A stretch of 64,000 nucleotides of DNA. Source: CALBPI01 sp045110335 (lineage in GTDB: Bacteria; Pseudomonadota; Gammaproteobacteria; Steroidobacterales; Woeseiaceae). The translations under genes were made by a program, and so were the position numbers. The notes under the pieces were generated by a model. The model was given only the letters and a program-made list of their open reading frames with translations. It did no database searches and was not told the origin of the DNA. Of this stretch, positions 52,052-61,117 are shown in pieces; the stretch's first letter is position 1; each line of letters opens with the position of its first letter. The stretch lies in assembly GCA_045110335.1 (NCBI GenBank), contig JBGCGB010000032.1, positions 1 through 64,000 on the forward strand, in the 5' to 3' direction.

Positions 52052-53785
52052 ATGAGTAACCATCCGCGAAACCTGCATGAAGTCATCGAGTCAACGGTCG
52101 AATTGGCCGCGTCTAATGCGTCAGATAAAGGGCTCGCGCTCATCTGCAAGCTGTCGCCAGAGTGTCGTGACGTCACAGGTTTTGATGGCTGGTGCATCAC
52201 TCAAATCGTCACTAACCTTCTGACCAACGCCCTACGCTTTACGGATGAAGGCTCAGTGACCGTTGCCGCGGACGTCATCCCAAACGAGTCTGGCGGTGTC
52301 TATGAAATTCGCGTCATCGATACGGGCAACGGTATTCCAGAGGATATTCAAAAGGCGATGTTCGCTTTGCCCGATCAGCGTGAAACACTGCCCACCGGAG
52401 AAGACATCGGCTTTGGCCTGGTCATCTCCCGTCAGCTATGCGAACTATTCGGCGGTGAACTCAAAGTAACTTCGACCGATAGCGGTACCACTGTCATTCT
52501 GAAGGGCGTCATCGGCGATGACCATGCTGGCAACCCGGACAACAAGAATCTGACCGATGCCTTCAGAAACACCTATGCACTGATTGTAGATAGTGATATC
52601 GCCGCGCGACGACTGCTGGAAGCACATCTTCGTTCATGGGGCCTGCTCGTTCGCTCCGTCCTGGACAAAGACAGCGCGCTCATGATGCTAAGAGATCAAG
52701 AACAAAGCGGGAAGCAGGTCAGCATGTTGTTTGCGAGCCATGAAATGCACGAAGACGAGCTCCGAACGATCTTGACGGCGGTGCGTCACGACAACAACAC
52801 AGACGCTATGCTGGTCATGACCGGGTCAGATATCACAACCGGTCGAATGCGGGTCAAAACCTCCAATATGGGCGATGCAACGCTGCTAATGCCGGTGAAA
52901 CCTTCGGAATTATTCGACTGCATCGCCAGTCATCCATTCGTTGCATCAAGACATCTGCCGAACGACGAGGAACAGGAAGTCCCTTCTATGAATAGCTCAG
53001 CACCCAGTGTTCTGCTGGTCGAAGACAACATCGTTAACCAATGCGTTGCCAGTGAAATTCTAAAACGAATCGGCACCGAGGTTACTGTCGCCAACAATGG
53101 CCTCGAGGCACTGGTGGAACTCGATCGGAGCGGTTTCGACTTTGTATTCATGGATTGCCAGATGCCAGAAATGGATGGTTTCGAAGCGACACGCCAGATC
53201 CGCACTCGCCCTGCATTAGAACAACTTCCTGTCGTTGCGCTCACTGCGAACGCTCTGTCTGGCGACCGACAACGATGCCTTGATGCAGGCATGAGTGACT
53301 ACTTAACGAAGCCCTTCACCAAATCCCAGCTTGAATCAATGTTAGAGAAATGGCTCGGTGGGGAGCGATTGAATAGTGCAATACCCGTAAGCAAGGCGGA
53401 TCGGCAAGAACCTGAACAATCAGAAATAACGTTGGTCGATGAAAACGCGCTGGCCGAGATCCGGCGACTTGATAGCGACGGGGACACCAGCATTTTCGAT
53501 GAAATTGTGTCGGAGTATAAGGCATCGTCCACGGATCTCATGGCACGTATTGATATGGCGGTCAAAGGTAGCGATCCGGATTCCGTAGCCAGAAGTGCGC
53601 ATGCCTTGAAATCTAGCAGCGCAGCGTTGGGCTTACGCCACTTTGGCGAACAGTGTGCTCGACTGGAGTCACTTGGCCAGAATGAACATGTTGGCCGAAT
53701 CACGGAACTCTGGCCAAGTCTTCAAAGCATCTACAAGAAGTCGATCGCCGCGTTAGAAACTGCTACGCAACGAAAGGTCGCCTAA
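52052..53785 (+). CDS. Hybrid histidine kinase-like protein lacking HisKA (HATPase-REC-REC-Hpt)
   Basis: A 577-aa cytosolic signalling protein. It starts within what is normally the HisKA-HATPase linker: the HATPase domain (1-155) has N box QIVTNLLTNALRF, G1 DTGNGIP and G2 GFGLVISRQL, but no phospho-acceptor His domain precedes it, and an in-frame stop lies nine codons upstream. Residues 172-295 form a receiver-like domain without an Asp at the acceptor position (MLFASHE). A true receiver (318-440) has Asp368 and Lys420. The Hpt domain (about 475-570) has His517 in RSAHALKSSSAALG. It may dock with another kinase for phosphate, act as a relay, or use the HATPase for regulation. RGE partner starts 2 nt downstream. 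Confidence 0.85.
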   Translation: MSNHPRNLHEVIESTVELAASNASDKGLALICKLSPECRDVTGFDGWCITQIVTNLLTNALRFTDEGSVTVAADVIPNESGGVYEIRVIDTGNGIPEDIQKAMFALPDQRETLPTGEDIGFGLVISRQLCELFGGELKVTSTDSGTTVILKGVIGDDHAGNPDNKNLTDAFRNTYALIVDSDIAARRLLEAHLRSWGLLVRSVLDKDSALMMLRDQEQSGKQVSMLFASHEMHEDELRTILTAVRHDNNTDAMLVMTGSDITTGRMRVKTSNMGDATLLMPVKPSELFDCIASHPFVASRHLPNDEEQEVPSMNSSAPSVLLVEDNIVNQCVASEILKRIGTEVTVANNGLEALVELDRSGFDFVFMDCQMPEMDGFEATRQIRTRPALEQLPVVALTANALSGDRQRCLDAGMSDYLTKPFTKSQLESMLEKWLGGERLNSAIPVSKADRQEPEQSEITLVDENALAEIRRLDSDGDTSIFDEIVSEYKASSTDLMARIDMAVKGSDPDSVARSAHALKSSSAALGLRHFGEQCARLESLGQNEHVGRITELWPSLQSIYKKSIAALETATQRKVA

Positions 53786-53787
53786 AC

Positions 53788-56001
53788 ATGTCGACAGGCA
53801 TGACAGGTGTCTATCAAACAGTGACAGAGGCGCAGCCAGACCGGCCTCCGCTGGTCCTTGTTGTAGACGATGAAGCGACCATTCGCTTAATGACACGAAG
53901 GTTTCTAGAGCACGCCGACTTCCTGGTTGTGGATGCTCCGTCGGGTAGCAAAGCACAGCAGCAAATCGAGAAGGTGACCCCAGACATCATCTTGCTCGAT
54001 GTTGATATGCCTGGCATGAACGGTTACGAAGTCTGCGAGTGGATTCGTTCCCGTAAAGAGACGCGTTACACGCCTATTGTGATGATCACAGGACGAGAAG
54101 ATCCCATCTCCGTCGATGAGGCCTATGACCGAGGCGCGACCGATTTCATCGTAAAGCCTATTTCATGGTCTATCCTTGCGCATCGTGTTCGCTACATTTT
54201 ACGTGGCGCCAAAATGCAGTATGCATTGCGCGATTCGCATGCACGCGTCAAAGCGATTGTCGAGGCAATGCCCGACCGACTCTATAGCATCGATCGACTT
54301 GGTCGTGTCGTCGGAGACAACACATCGCTGGCCTCCCCGGAACTCAACGCCGGCACAACAAGCAGCATACGAACGAGCAACTGGTCGCAATTCGAGCATG
54401 CTTTTCGCCAGGAAGTGGAGCGTGTGGCAACGCTGCACTTGGATTCGGTTTTCGACGACAAGTTAACCATTGAAAGTTCATTTAGCCTTATCGCGGAAAG
54501 CAACCGGGTACACCATTATGAAGTCCGGCTGGTTGAGCAACTTGACGACTTGGCACTAGCCGTTGTGCGGGATGTGTCTGCCCAAAAAGAATCAGCCAAG
54601 AAAATTCATCAACTGGCTTATTATGATTCTTTGACCGGGCTGCCAAATCGCCAACTCTTCTCCATGGAGTTGAAGCAAGCACTGGAAGTTTCTCGAGTCA
54701 AGAAACTTCAGTTTGCGCTGCTCTATATCGACCTGGATCACTTCAAACGTATCAACGATACACTCGGCCATACCACCGGCGATGAGTTGCTCAAGATGGT
54801 AGCGTCCAGGCTGGGGCGATGCCTTCGCTCTGAAGATACGGTATCTCGCGGTATGGAAGGAGAAACCGCTTCGGCGAACAACGTAGCGAGGCTGGGTGGC
54901 GATGAATTCACATTACTCGTACGCGAATCTAGTGCCGTCGAAAATATCGAATCAGTGGCATCTCGTATCATCGAAACGTTGAAAGCACCGTTTGAATTCA
55001 ATGGCCATGAGTTCGTGGTTACCCCTAGCATTGGCATCGGTATCTATCCCGTAGACGGAGAAGATGAAGAATCTCTATTGAAGAGTGCCGATGTCGCTAT
55101 GTACCAGGCTAAGCAACGTGGGCGCTCGGGTTATTCCTTCTGCACAGAAACAACGACCGTGCGCTCTTTGGAGCGACTAGATCTCGAACTTGATTTAAGA
55201 AGGGCCATCGACTCCGGGCAGTTCGAGTTACATTACCAACCGAAAGTCACGACGAAAGACTGGCAAGTCGTGGGCGCCGAAGCCTTGTTACGTTGGAACC
55301 ATCCATCCCGCGGATGGATCTCGCCAGCGCAAATCATACCCATCGCCGAAGACACAGGACTGATCGTGCCTTTGGGCCGCTGGATCGTTCAGGAGGCATG
55401 CCGCCAAATTAGCGTATGGCGTGAACTAGGATTGCGCGAGTGCCCGATCGCCGTCAATCTGTCGAGCCAGCAGTTTTGGCAAGATGACATCGCATCTGTC
55501 GTGGAAAGCGCATTGGGCACGAACAACATTCCTTCCAATCAACTGGAACTGGAATTGACCGAAGGGGTCTTGATGCGTGATGTGAAGCAAACGCGCGAGG
55601 CGTTACAGATTCTAAAGTCCGTTGGCATCTCATTGGCAATCGATGACTTTGGTACGGGCTACTCTTCGCTCGCCTACCTCAGGCAGTTCCCACTGGATGC
55701 GCTAAAAATCGATCGATCATTTGTCGATGACTTACCGGCGCCTGATGCAGCGGCGATATGTGATGCCATTATAAGTATGGCCAGAAGTTTGAATCTGCGC
55801 GTCGTTGCGGAAGGCGTAGAGAATGTCAATCAGCTGCGTTATCTGACGGATAGGCTGTGCCATGAAATTCAGGGTTACTACTTCAGCAAGCCACTCCCCG
55901 CCAGTGAATTCGACAAACTACTCCAACCGGGCGCCAGTTTCGCGAAATTGGCGAGTCAACCAACAGAAGCTAGTGTTTCCGCTAACGCCTCGGCGATGTA
56001 G
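53788..56001 (+). CDS. REC-PAS?-GGDEF-EAL bifunctional cyclic-di-GMP protein
   Basis: A 737-aa response regulator. Receiver (20-140): Asp71 in ILLDVDMPG, Lys123 in IVKPISW. A PAS-like linker (about 150-265) precedes an intact GGDEF domain (about 275-455; GGDEF at 370-374), in which about 15 extra residues separate the RSED I-site from GGDEF. The EAL domain (about 460-705) has every catalytic landmark: EAL (498-500), AVNLSSQQF, ELTEGVL, IDDFGTGYSS, LKIDRSFV, AEGVE. Both activities look possible. It is cotranscribed with the hybrid kinase (2-nt gap), which probably supplies phosphate. The 3' end overlaps the convergent aminotransferase by 46 nt. Confidence 0.9.
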   Translation: MSTGMTGVYQTVTEAQPDRPPLVLVVDDEATIRLMTRRFLEHADFLVVDAPSGSKAQQQIEKVTPDIILLDVDMPGMNGYEVCEWIRSRKETRYTPIVMITGREDPISVDEAYDRGATDFIVKPISWSILAHRVRYILRGAKMQYALRDSHARVKAIVEAMPDRLYSIDRLGRVVGDNTSLASPELNAGTTSSIRTSNWSQFEHAFRQEVERVATLHLDSVFDDKLTIESSFSLIAESNRVHHYEVRLVEQLDDLALAVVRDVSAQKESAKKIHQLAYYDSLTGLPNRQLFSMELKQALEVSRVKKLQFALLYIDLDHFKRINDTLGHTTGDELLKMVASRLGRCLRSEDTVSRGMEGETASANNVARLGGDEFTLLVRESSAVENIESVASRIIETLKAPFEFNGHEFVVTPSIGIGIYPVDGEDEESLLKSADVAMYQAKQRGRSGYSFCTETTTVRSLERLDLELDLRRAIDSGQFELHYQPKVTTKDWQVVGAEALLRWNHPSRGWISPAQIIPIAEDTGLIVPLGRWIVQEACRQISVWRELGLRECPIAVNLSSQQFWQDDIASVVESALGTNNIPSNQLELELTEGVLMRDVKQTREALQILKSVGISLAIDDFGTGYSSLAYLRQFPLDALKIDRSFVDDLPAPDAAAICDAIISMARSLNLRVVAEGVENVNQLRYLTDRLCHEIQGYYFSKPLPASEFDKLLQPGASFAKLASQPTEASVSANASAM

Positions 56002-57158
56002 GGTTGCTGAGCGTCGGTCAAGCCGGCGACGTTAATTCGACTAGACCCCACAATGTAGATGTGAAAGGCTTTTTGCAAATGATCTATCTGCTCGCGCGTT
56101 ATGCCGAGCAAACTAAACATGCCGCGTTGCTCGGCGATGAAACCAAATCGTTCCGCTAACCCATGTTTTGCTAATGCGGCTACAAAATTTCGACGTTGGC
56201 CATTCATACGAGATCGCATGTCGGACAGTTCTTCGCGCCAAACGGTGCTTAGCGACTCATCGGTCAAGATCGTGGCGACAATGTTAGCACCATGATCAGG
56301 CGGCATCGATATCATAGAACGAACAATCTTGAGCAAGTGGCTCTTCGTCGCTGCAGCTTTGGTGGCATCCGAAGTAACAACGCTGACGGCGCCCGTTCGT
56401 TCGCGGTAAAGACCGAAATTCTTGGAGCAGGAGGTAACCGCAACCATTTCGCTAACCGTATTGGCGAGCAAGCGAATTCCTGCCGCATCCTCCTCTATAC
56501 CTTCAGCAAACCCTTGGTAAGCGGTATCGACGAAAGGCAATAACTTCTTGCGAACACAAATTTCAGCTAGCTTGGTCCAGTCTGCAATCGTCAAGTCGGC
56601 ACCCGTCGGGTTATGACAGCAGCCATGTAGCAGCAAGACATCGCCATCCGGGATAGATTCAATATCTGTGAACATCGCTTCGCGATCGATTCCGTTTTCG
56701 ATCGGATCGTAATACCGAATCTCGCTGAGTTTTGCGCCAGCAGCCGAAAGCAATGGGCGATGGTTTGGCCATGTCGGCGTTGTTGTCCAGATTCGGGCGT
56801 TGGGACGAAGGCTATTGATCAACTCGCCTACGACCCGAAGCCCGCCAGAACCTCCGGCGCTTTGTACCGTGACAACGCGCTTCGAGTTGATGACCTCATG
56901 AGATTCGCCAAAAAGCATGGTCGTCATTGCTGCATTAAAGACCTCGGAACCGGCAATGCCTACATAGGCTTTTGTCGTCTGACGTTCTAAGATGAGGGCC
57001 TCGGCACGGCTCACGGCCGCAAGCACGGGTGTAGAGCCGTGATCGTCTTGATAAACACCAACGCCAAGATCAACCTTGTTCTCCGACGAGTCCTCGCGGT
57101 ACGCCGTCATTAACGCGAGAATGGGATCACCCGGCAAGGGCTTTACATCGAAGAACAT
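55956..57158 (-). CDS. Aromatic/aspartate aminotransferase (class I)
   Basis: PLP-dependent transaminase of the AspC/TyrB group, interconverting aspartate or aromatic amino acids and 2-oxoacids in the cytosol. The 400-aa protein has the family start FFDVKPLPGDPILALM, the LLHGCCHNPTGADLT segment, FVDTAYQGFAEG and the PLP lysine (Lys246) in SCSKNFGLYRER. Its neighbours are signalling genes, so it looks like an unrelated housekeeping gene. Substrate preference cannot be set from sequence. Confidence 0.9.
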   Translation of the reverse strand: MFFDVKPLPGDPILALMTAYREDSSENKVDLGVGVYQDDHGSTPVLAAVSRAEALILERQTTKAYVGIAGSEVFNAAMTTMLFGESHEVINSKRVVTVQSAGGSGGLRVVGELINSLRPNARIWTTTPTWPNHRPLLSAAGAKLSEIRYYDPIENGIDREAMFTDIESIPDGDVLLLHGCCHNPTGADLTIADWTKLAEICVRKKLLPFVDTAYQGFAEGIEEDAAGIRLLANTVSEMVAVTSCSKNFGLYRERTGAVSVVTSDATKAAATKSHLLKIVRSMISMPPDHGANIVATILTDESLSTVWREELSDMRSRMNGQRRNFVAALAKHGLAERFGFIAEQRGMFSLLGITREQIDHLQKAFHIYIVGSSRINVAGLTDAQQPYIAEALAETLASVG

Positions 57159-57233
57159 AGCGAGACTCCTGAATAACTCACGGGAATCTTACTCTGAATC
57201 GGCACATGACTAAACCGTCGCAACGATGAATTC

Positions 57234-57260
57234 TAAAGTTTTTCGAAAGACTGCCGACAC
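57234..57260 (+). promoter_or_regulatory. Candidate sigma28 promoter of the unknown gene at 57267
   Basis: TAAAGTTT (57234-57241), 11 nt, GCCGACAC (57253-57260). The -35 is perfect; the -10 matches six of eight bases of GCCGATAA. Transcription would begin close to 57267, at or next to the predicted ATG. Confidence 0.55.
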
Positions 57261-57266
57261 GACAGC

Positions 57267-57992
57267 ATGGAAATCGCCGGATTCAACATCGCTCGATGGA
57301 TACGCGCTGCGCGCTCAATACCCGCACTGGTGACAGGGTCAGCCACAACAACGGCAACCCAAAGGCCGCAATCCGCCTTGCCAAACGATGCGCTACAAGC
57401 CACGCATTGGTTGAAAACTAGTGTTACCCAAAGACTGTTTACCGAGTCGACTGTTGTGAAGCACTCACTACTACATTCCACACCAGAAGGGCTGCAGCGC
57501 TCGGGACAGGAGCGAGTGGTCAATCTGGTCGAGCAACTCATCAACGAACAAGCGACATTCCTGCTGAAAGCCAACCCCACCGGCAAACAACATCAGGCAA
57601 TGACCGTCATCATAATGAGATTGCTAACAGAACTTAGGAAATGGGCTGACGAAAAGTCACCCGGCGAACCGATTCAGCTACAAAGACCTAGCACGGCTGA
57701 GGATTCGCCTCCCCCGATCGCCAATCCCTTTGCCGACAGCCGGTTGTCGAGATCTGAGAAACGCAAGGTGCGTCATTCACGTATCGCTAGACGGACAAGT
57801 TCAGATGCTGAAATGGGTCAGCAGGATATCGCTAACGACCAAGACCAAATCGAGCAGGATATTGAGAGTGCTTTGTTGAGCATCGATGACTGGCTGAAAG
57901 ACCCAACCAAAAACGACTATGTTTCTGTTGGTGACCAAATACGGCAATCGGGACGCGCATCGCGGGGCCAACTCATCGACGAGCAATATTAA
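57267..57992 (+). CDS. Protein of unknown function, possible late-flagellar gene
   Basis: I do not recognise this 241-aa protein. Predicted features: no signal peptide or clear membrane helix; a helical core (about 85-130, GQERVVNLVEQLINEQATFLL and MTVIIMRLLTELRKWADEK); a Pro/Ser-rich linker (about 130-160); a basic segment (about 158-175, RSEKRKVRHSRIARR); an acidic helical segment with SIDDWLKDP (about 185-215). No ribosome site precedes ATG 57267, and the sigma28-like promoter ends 6 nt before it, so translation may be leaderless. The EAL phosphodiesterase gene follows. Confidence 0.55.
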   Translation: MEIAGFNIARWIRAARSIPALVTGSATTTATQRPQSALPNDALQATHWLKTSVTQRLFTESTVVKHSLLHSTPEGLQRSGQERVVNLVEQLINEQATFLLKANPTGKQHQAMTVIIMRLLTELRKWADEKSPGEPIQLQRPSTAEDSPPPIANPFADSRLSRSEKRKVRHSRIARRTSSDAEMGQQDIANDQDQIEQDIESALLSIDDWLKDPTKNDYVSVGDQIRQSGRASRGQLIDEQY

Positions 57993-58004
57993 TCACAAAT
58001 TCGC

Positions 58005-58031
58005 TAAAGCTTTCGATAAATCCGTCGCTAC
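58005..58031 (+). promoter_or_regulatory. Candidate sigma28 promoter of the EAL gene
   Basis: TAAAGCTT (58005-58012), 11 nt, GTCGCTAC (58024-58031). The -10 differs by one base from that of pomA. About 80 nt before the EAL start. Confidence 0.5.
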
Positions 58032-58109
58032 AGCAAAACAAGGCGGGAAGCAGCTTTAATACGCACCCGCGAGAATGCTCAGGACGAGCGGCCACTGATC
58101 GAGGCCTTG

Positions 58110-59963
58110 ATGGAACAGGAAGACAACATTAAACAGCTAGCGGATGATCTCACCAGAATCGCTCGTGATGCTGATGTCGGGTCGCCGGCCAACACAGATA
58201 TCGCTGGGCCAACGGGCACGCGTCGTCGGAATCGACTGCTGAAACTACTTGATGCGGTCTGGCCAAATGCTGCGATCGAAAGCAGTCGGCAACTTGATGG
58301 TCTCCGAGCCTTGACTAAGACAATGGATAGCAGCGAACGCGGCTATTGGATCTGGGATCTTCGCAGTAATAACCTTGAAGTATCCAATCGCTGGTCACGA
58401 ATGATGGGGCTGGCATCCCCCAGCTCGTCAGCCGGACTGAGTGGCCTACTACCCGCCCTAAGCCCTGCCGCTATGGACTCATTGGCCGACACCATCGATT
58501 CACACCTGAAAGGCTTCACTGCCAAGGTTGAGACAGAATTCCGGATAACAGATAGCGCTGGCAACAAACGATGGGTCGAGTGTCATGCCGTTGTTGAACG
58601 CGATGCATTAAACAATGCACTCGTGCTTGCCGGTACAATGCAGGATATTACTGTAGCTAGAAATACCCATAGCGAATCTGGTTTCCTCAACGAAACCGGA
58701 CTAGCCGAAGCAATAGATGACAGTGTTGCGAATCACGGCAGACCGGTACTTATCGTCGTTGATAGTCGTTGCAATCGTTGTCGCATTGAGGATTTAGAGC
58801 CTGGACTGCGCCGTAGGTTCAGAACCGAGTTGATTGGCCGAATTACAGATGTGATTCCGGACACGGCAATACTGGCAGAACTTCGGCATGGGTATTTTGG
58901 CATCCTCATCGCCAACGCAAAGACACCTGAACGTATGGCCAGCGATGCAGCAAGCGGCATTCTGCGCAGCATAAGAGGCGTGGGAAAACCACTCGTAACA
59001 GACTTTCTCGTGGACGCCGATGTTGGCGCCTCAATGTCCGATGAGCTGCTTTCGCCAAACGGGGCGGCCATGATCCGATCGGCCATCGATTCGATAGGCG
59101 GCGAAATGACTCAGCTAACGCGGAGAGCCTCAGCGCTCCATTCAGAGATCGAATCCCGCGCTGGTACAACCAGCTCAACAGTCTCGATGATTCGGCGTGC
59201 GCTAAGCGAAGATACAATCGTCCCGTTTTTCCAACCCATTGTAACGCTGCACGATGGCAACCTCGTTGGCTACGAAGCACTTGTCAGGCTAGAGCATCCT
59301 CAACGCGGATTCATCACGCCGGCGGAGTTCCTCCCGACCGCAGAACTCTCCGACCAGATTGTGGAGATTGGCGACGTAATCCTCAAGAAGTCGCTTAGTA
59401 TGGTCAGTGCCTTTAGAATCGAAAATCGGCTCAACGATTGGCCGGAAATCAGTATCAATATTTCAGGTCGGCAGCTATGCGATGAGCGCTTACCTCGAGT
59501 GATAGATCATGCACTAAGTCGGTCCGGTGTTCCCGCCAGCCGACTCCGGATAGAACTCACCGAAACCACATTGATCCCAAATCTGGCCTTCGCATCGCGC
59601 ACATTGAATAGAATGCGGGCAACCGGCATTCAAATTGCGTTGGATGACTTTGGTGCAGGTTTTTCTTCGCTCACCTACCTGCATGAACTACCCATTGATG
59701 TCATCAAGATTGACCGGAGATTCGTCAGACATGCCGAGAAGCATGTTGCACGCAGTGGAATATTGACGGCGATTGCCGACCTCGCCAAGACCCTTGGTGT
59801 ACCCATTATCGCCGAAGGTGTTGAAAGTCACGAGGAGGCCCGGCTCCTGCACGGACTGAATATCCGGTATGCACAAGGCTACTTGATCGGGAAACCAAAA
59901 CCGACGTTGGATTTTGAATGGCAATGGCGTGGGGCACTAAGCCAACCCGGCGATCATTCCTGA
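58110..59963 (+). CDS. PAS - degenerate GGDEF - EAL phosphodiesterase
   Basis: A 617-aa cytosolic protein that probably hydrolyses cyclic-di-GMP. A PAS domain (about 77-185, YWIWDLRSNNLEVSNRWSRM) with a PAC-like end is followed by a GGDEF-like domain (about 195-330) whose signature reads RHGYF in place of GGDEF, so no cyclase activity is expected. The EAL domain (about 365-605) is intact: YEALVRLEHP, INISGRQL, ELTETTLI, LDDFGAGFSSL, IKIDRRFV, AEGVES, QGYLIGKP. ATG 58110 has GAGG 5 nt upstream; TTG 58107 is the alternative. Candidate sigma28 promoter upstream. Confidence 0.88.
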   Translation: MEQEDNIKQLADDLTRIARDADVGSPANTDIAGPTGTRRRNRLLKLLDAVWPNAAIESSRQLDGLRALTKTMDSSERGYWIWDLRSNNLEVSNRWSRMMGLASPSSSAGLSGLLPALSPAAMDSLADTIDSHLKGFTAKVETEFRITDSAGNKRWVECHAVVERDALNNALVLAGTMQDITVARNTHSESGFLNETGLAEAIDDSVANHGRPVLIVVDSRCNRCRIEDLEPGLRRRFRTELIGRITDVIPDTAILAELRHGYFGILIANAKTPERMASDAASGILRSIRGVGKPLVTDFLVDADVGASMSDELLSPNGAAMIRSAIDSIGGEMTQLTRRASALHSEIESRAGTTSSTVSMIRRALSEDTIVPFFQPIVTLHDGNLVGYEALVRLEHPQRGFITPAEFLPTAELSDQIVEIGDVILKKSLSMVSAFRIENRLNDWPEISINISGRQLCDERLPRVIDHALSRSGVPASRLRIELTETTLIPNLAFASRTLNRMRATGIQIALDDFGAGFSSLTYLHELPIDVIKIDRRFVRHAEKHVARSGILTAIADLAKTLGVPIIAEGVESHEEARLLHGLNIRYAQGYLIGKPKPTLDFEWQWRGALSQPGDHS

Positions 59964-60322
59964 AAGGACAACCGAACATTTATCGCAGGCCCGAGAGCGA
60001 CGAGACAACAATGTCACGAGTACCCAAGTTGGTAGCGATTCAGTTTGCCGTTTGGACAACCGCATAGCAGCTGCTCCTATTATGGTTAAGTCTTCGTGTG
60101 ACCGACCTCACAATAGAATATTGTAAAAGTGTGTGCCACAGCACACGGTTTCAGAGTTAAGCAAAGACACCTGCAGCGAAACCGAAACAATTCACAGATT
60201 GAAACCAAGTTCATCGCTAACTTGATCACCAAGCTTAGGTCGACCGAAAGATCGGCTAGGTGCTGGTCACTCGCAACGCGTCGACCACCGCAAATCGTTA
60301 GCTAGAAGGGTAGGTGCTCAAT
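59964..60322. other. Intergenic region before the BLUF gene
   Basis: About 360 nt without a credible ORF. Two short inverted repeats lie at 60110-60124 (ACAATA-GAA-TATTGT) and 60131-60146 (GTGTGC-CACA-GCACAC), 6 nt apart. They could be operators or a paired hairpin. I see no good FliA or sigma54 element. Confidence 0.35.
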
Positions 60323-61057
60323 ATGAAGTGCATTGTTTATGTCAGTCGGATAAAAAGAAAAGACAATAGGGTAAGCGTGCCGAGAGGTCTCAAAGAAATC
60401 TCGGAGCAATCGAAAATCCGTAACAAGCAACACGGCATCACCGGTGTACTTGCCTATAAGTCAGGACTCTATCTACAAGTAATTGAGGGCAAGACGGAAG
60501 CCGTCGATCAACTGTTTTCGTCCATTTGTCATGATGATCGACACAATAGTGTTGCACTACTATTCGAAAGAAAGATCGAGAAACGATCGTTCAAAGGTTG
60601 GAGTTTGAAACTGATGTCGGGCGTTCGCACCGACGAGGAATTCATCAGTTTTGTATCAGACAACCATACAGCGCTATCTAATATGCCATTCGAGCAGCGC
60701 GAATTATTCGAAACTTTCTGCTATCTAGATGAAGGTCCGAACGGCCGCGGTCGTTATGCCAATCTCGATATTTGGCTGGACGATTGGCCCGCGTTCGTTG
60801 ATGAAACAGCATCTGCAGGACTAACTGAACTGTGTAATCGATTAACTCTTGGTCAAACCTCGTTTGAACAGCTGGTTACGACCAATCCGCTACCGACGGA
60901 AGACAAACTACGTAAATTTCTGGATCTGTTACTAAAGAAGAAGCTTCTCAAGATAAAGAGAGCAAGCGAGCCGACTACTGTCGTCAGTCTTCGGCGTCGC
61001 TCGAACGATAAACGCCCCGTGTTCGAACGAATGAAAACGTTGCTACGAATCGCATAA
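60323..61057 (+). CDS. BLUF-domain blue-light photoreceptor
   Basis: A 244-aa flavin-binding light sensor. The BLUF domain (about 1-95) has the flavin-contact Tyr in IVYVSRI, the Asn in KIRNKQHGITGVL, the Gln in LYLQVIEG, and Trp in FKGWSLKLM. This is the full photocycle set. Residues 100-244 form a helical C-terminal domain I cannot assign, ending in a very basic tail (SLRRRSNDKRPVFERMK). ATG 60323 is preferred; GTG 60314 adds three residues. The neighbouring EAL protein could be an output, but this is inference. Confidence 0.9.
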   Translation: MKCIVYVSRIKRKDNRVSVPRGLKEISEQSKIRNKQHGITGVLAYKSGLYLQVIEGKTEAVDQLFSSICHDDRHNSVALLFERKIEKRSFKGWSLKLMSGVRTDEEFISFVSDNHTALSNMPFEQRELFETFCYLDEGPNGRGRYANLDIWLDDWPAFVDETASAGLTELCNRLTLGQTSFEQLVTTNPLPTEDKLRKFLDLLLKKKLLKIKRASEPTTVVSLRRRSNDKRPVFERMKTLLRIA

Positions 61058-61117
61058 CGCAAACGAACGAGGTCATTTTCAAACATGAATGTGTCCAAAT
61101 GTTGCGACAGACTGAAT

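Noticed and set aside
57233..57586. 117-aa minus-strand frame opposite the unknown gene
   Set aside because: Cys/Ser-rich composition typical of an antisense frame. The plus-strand frame is longer and has a promoter-like element.
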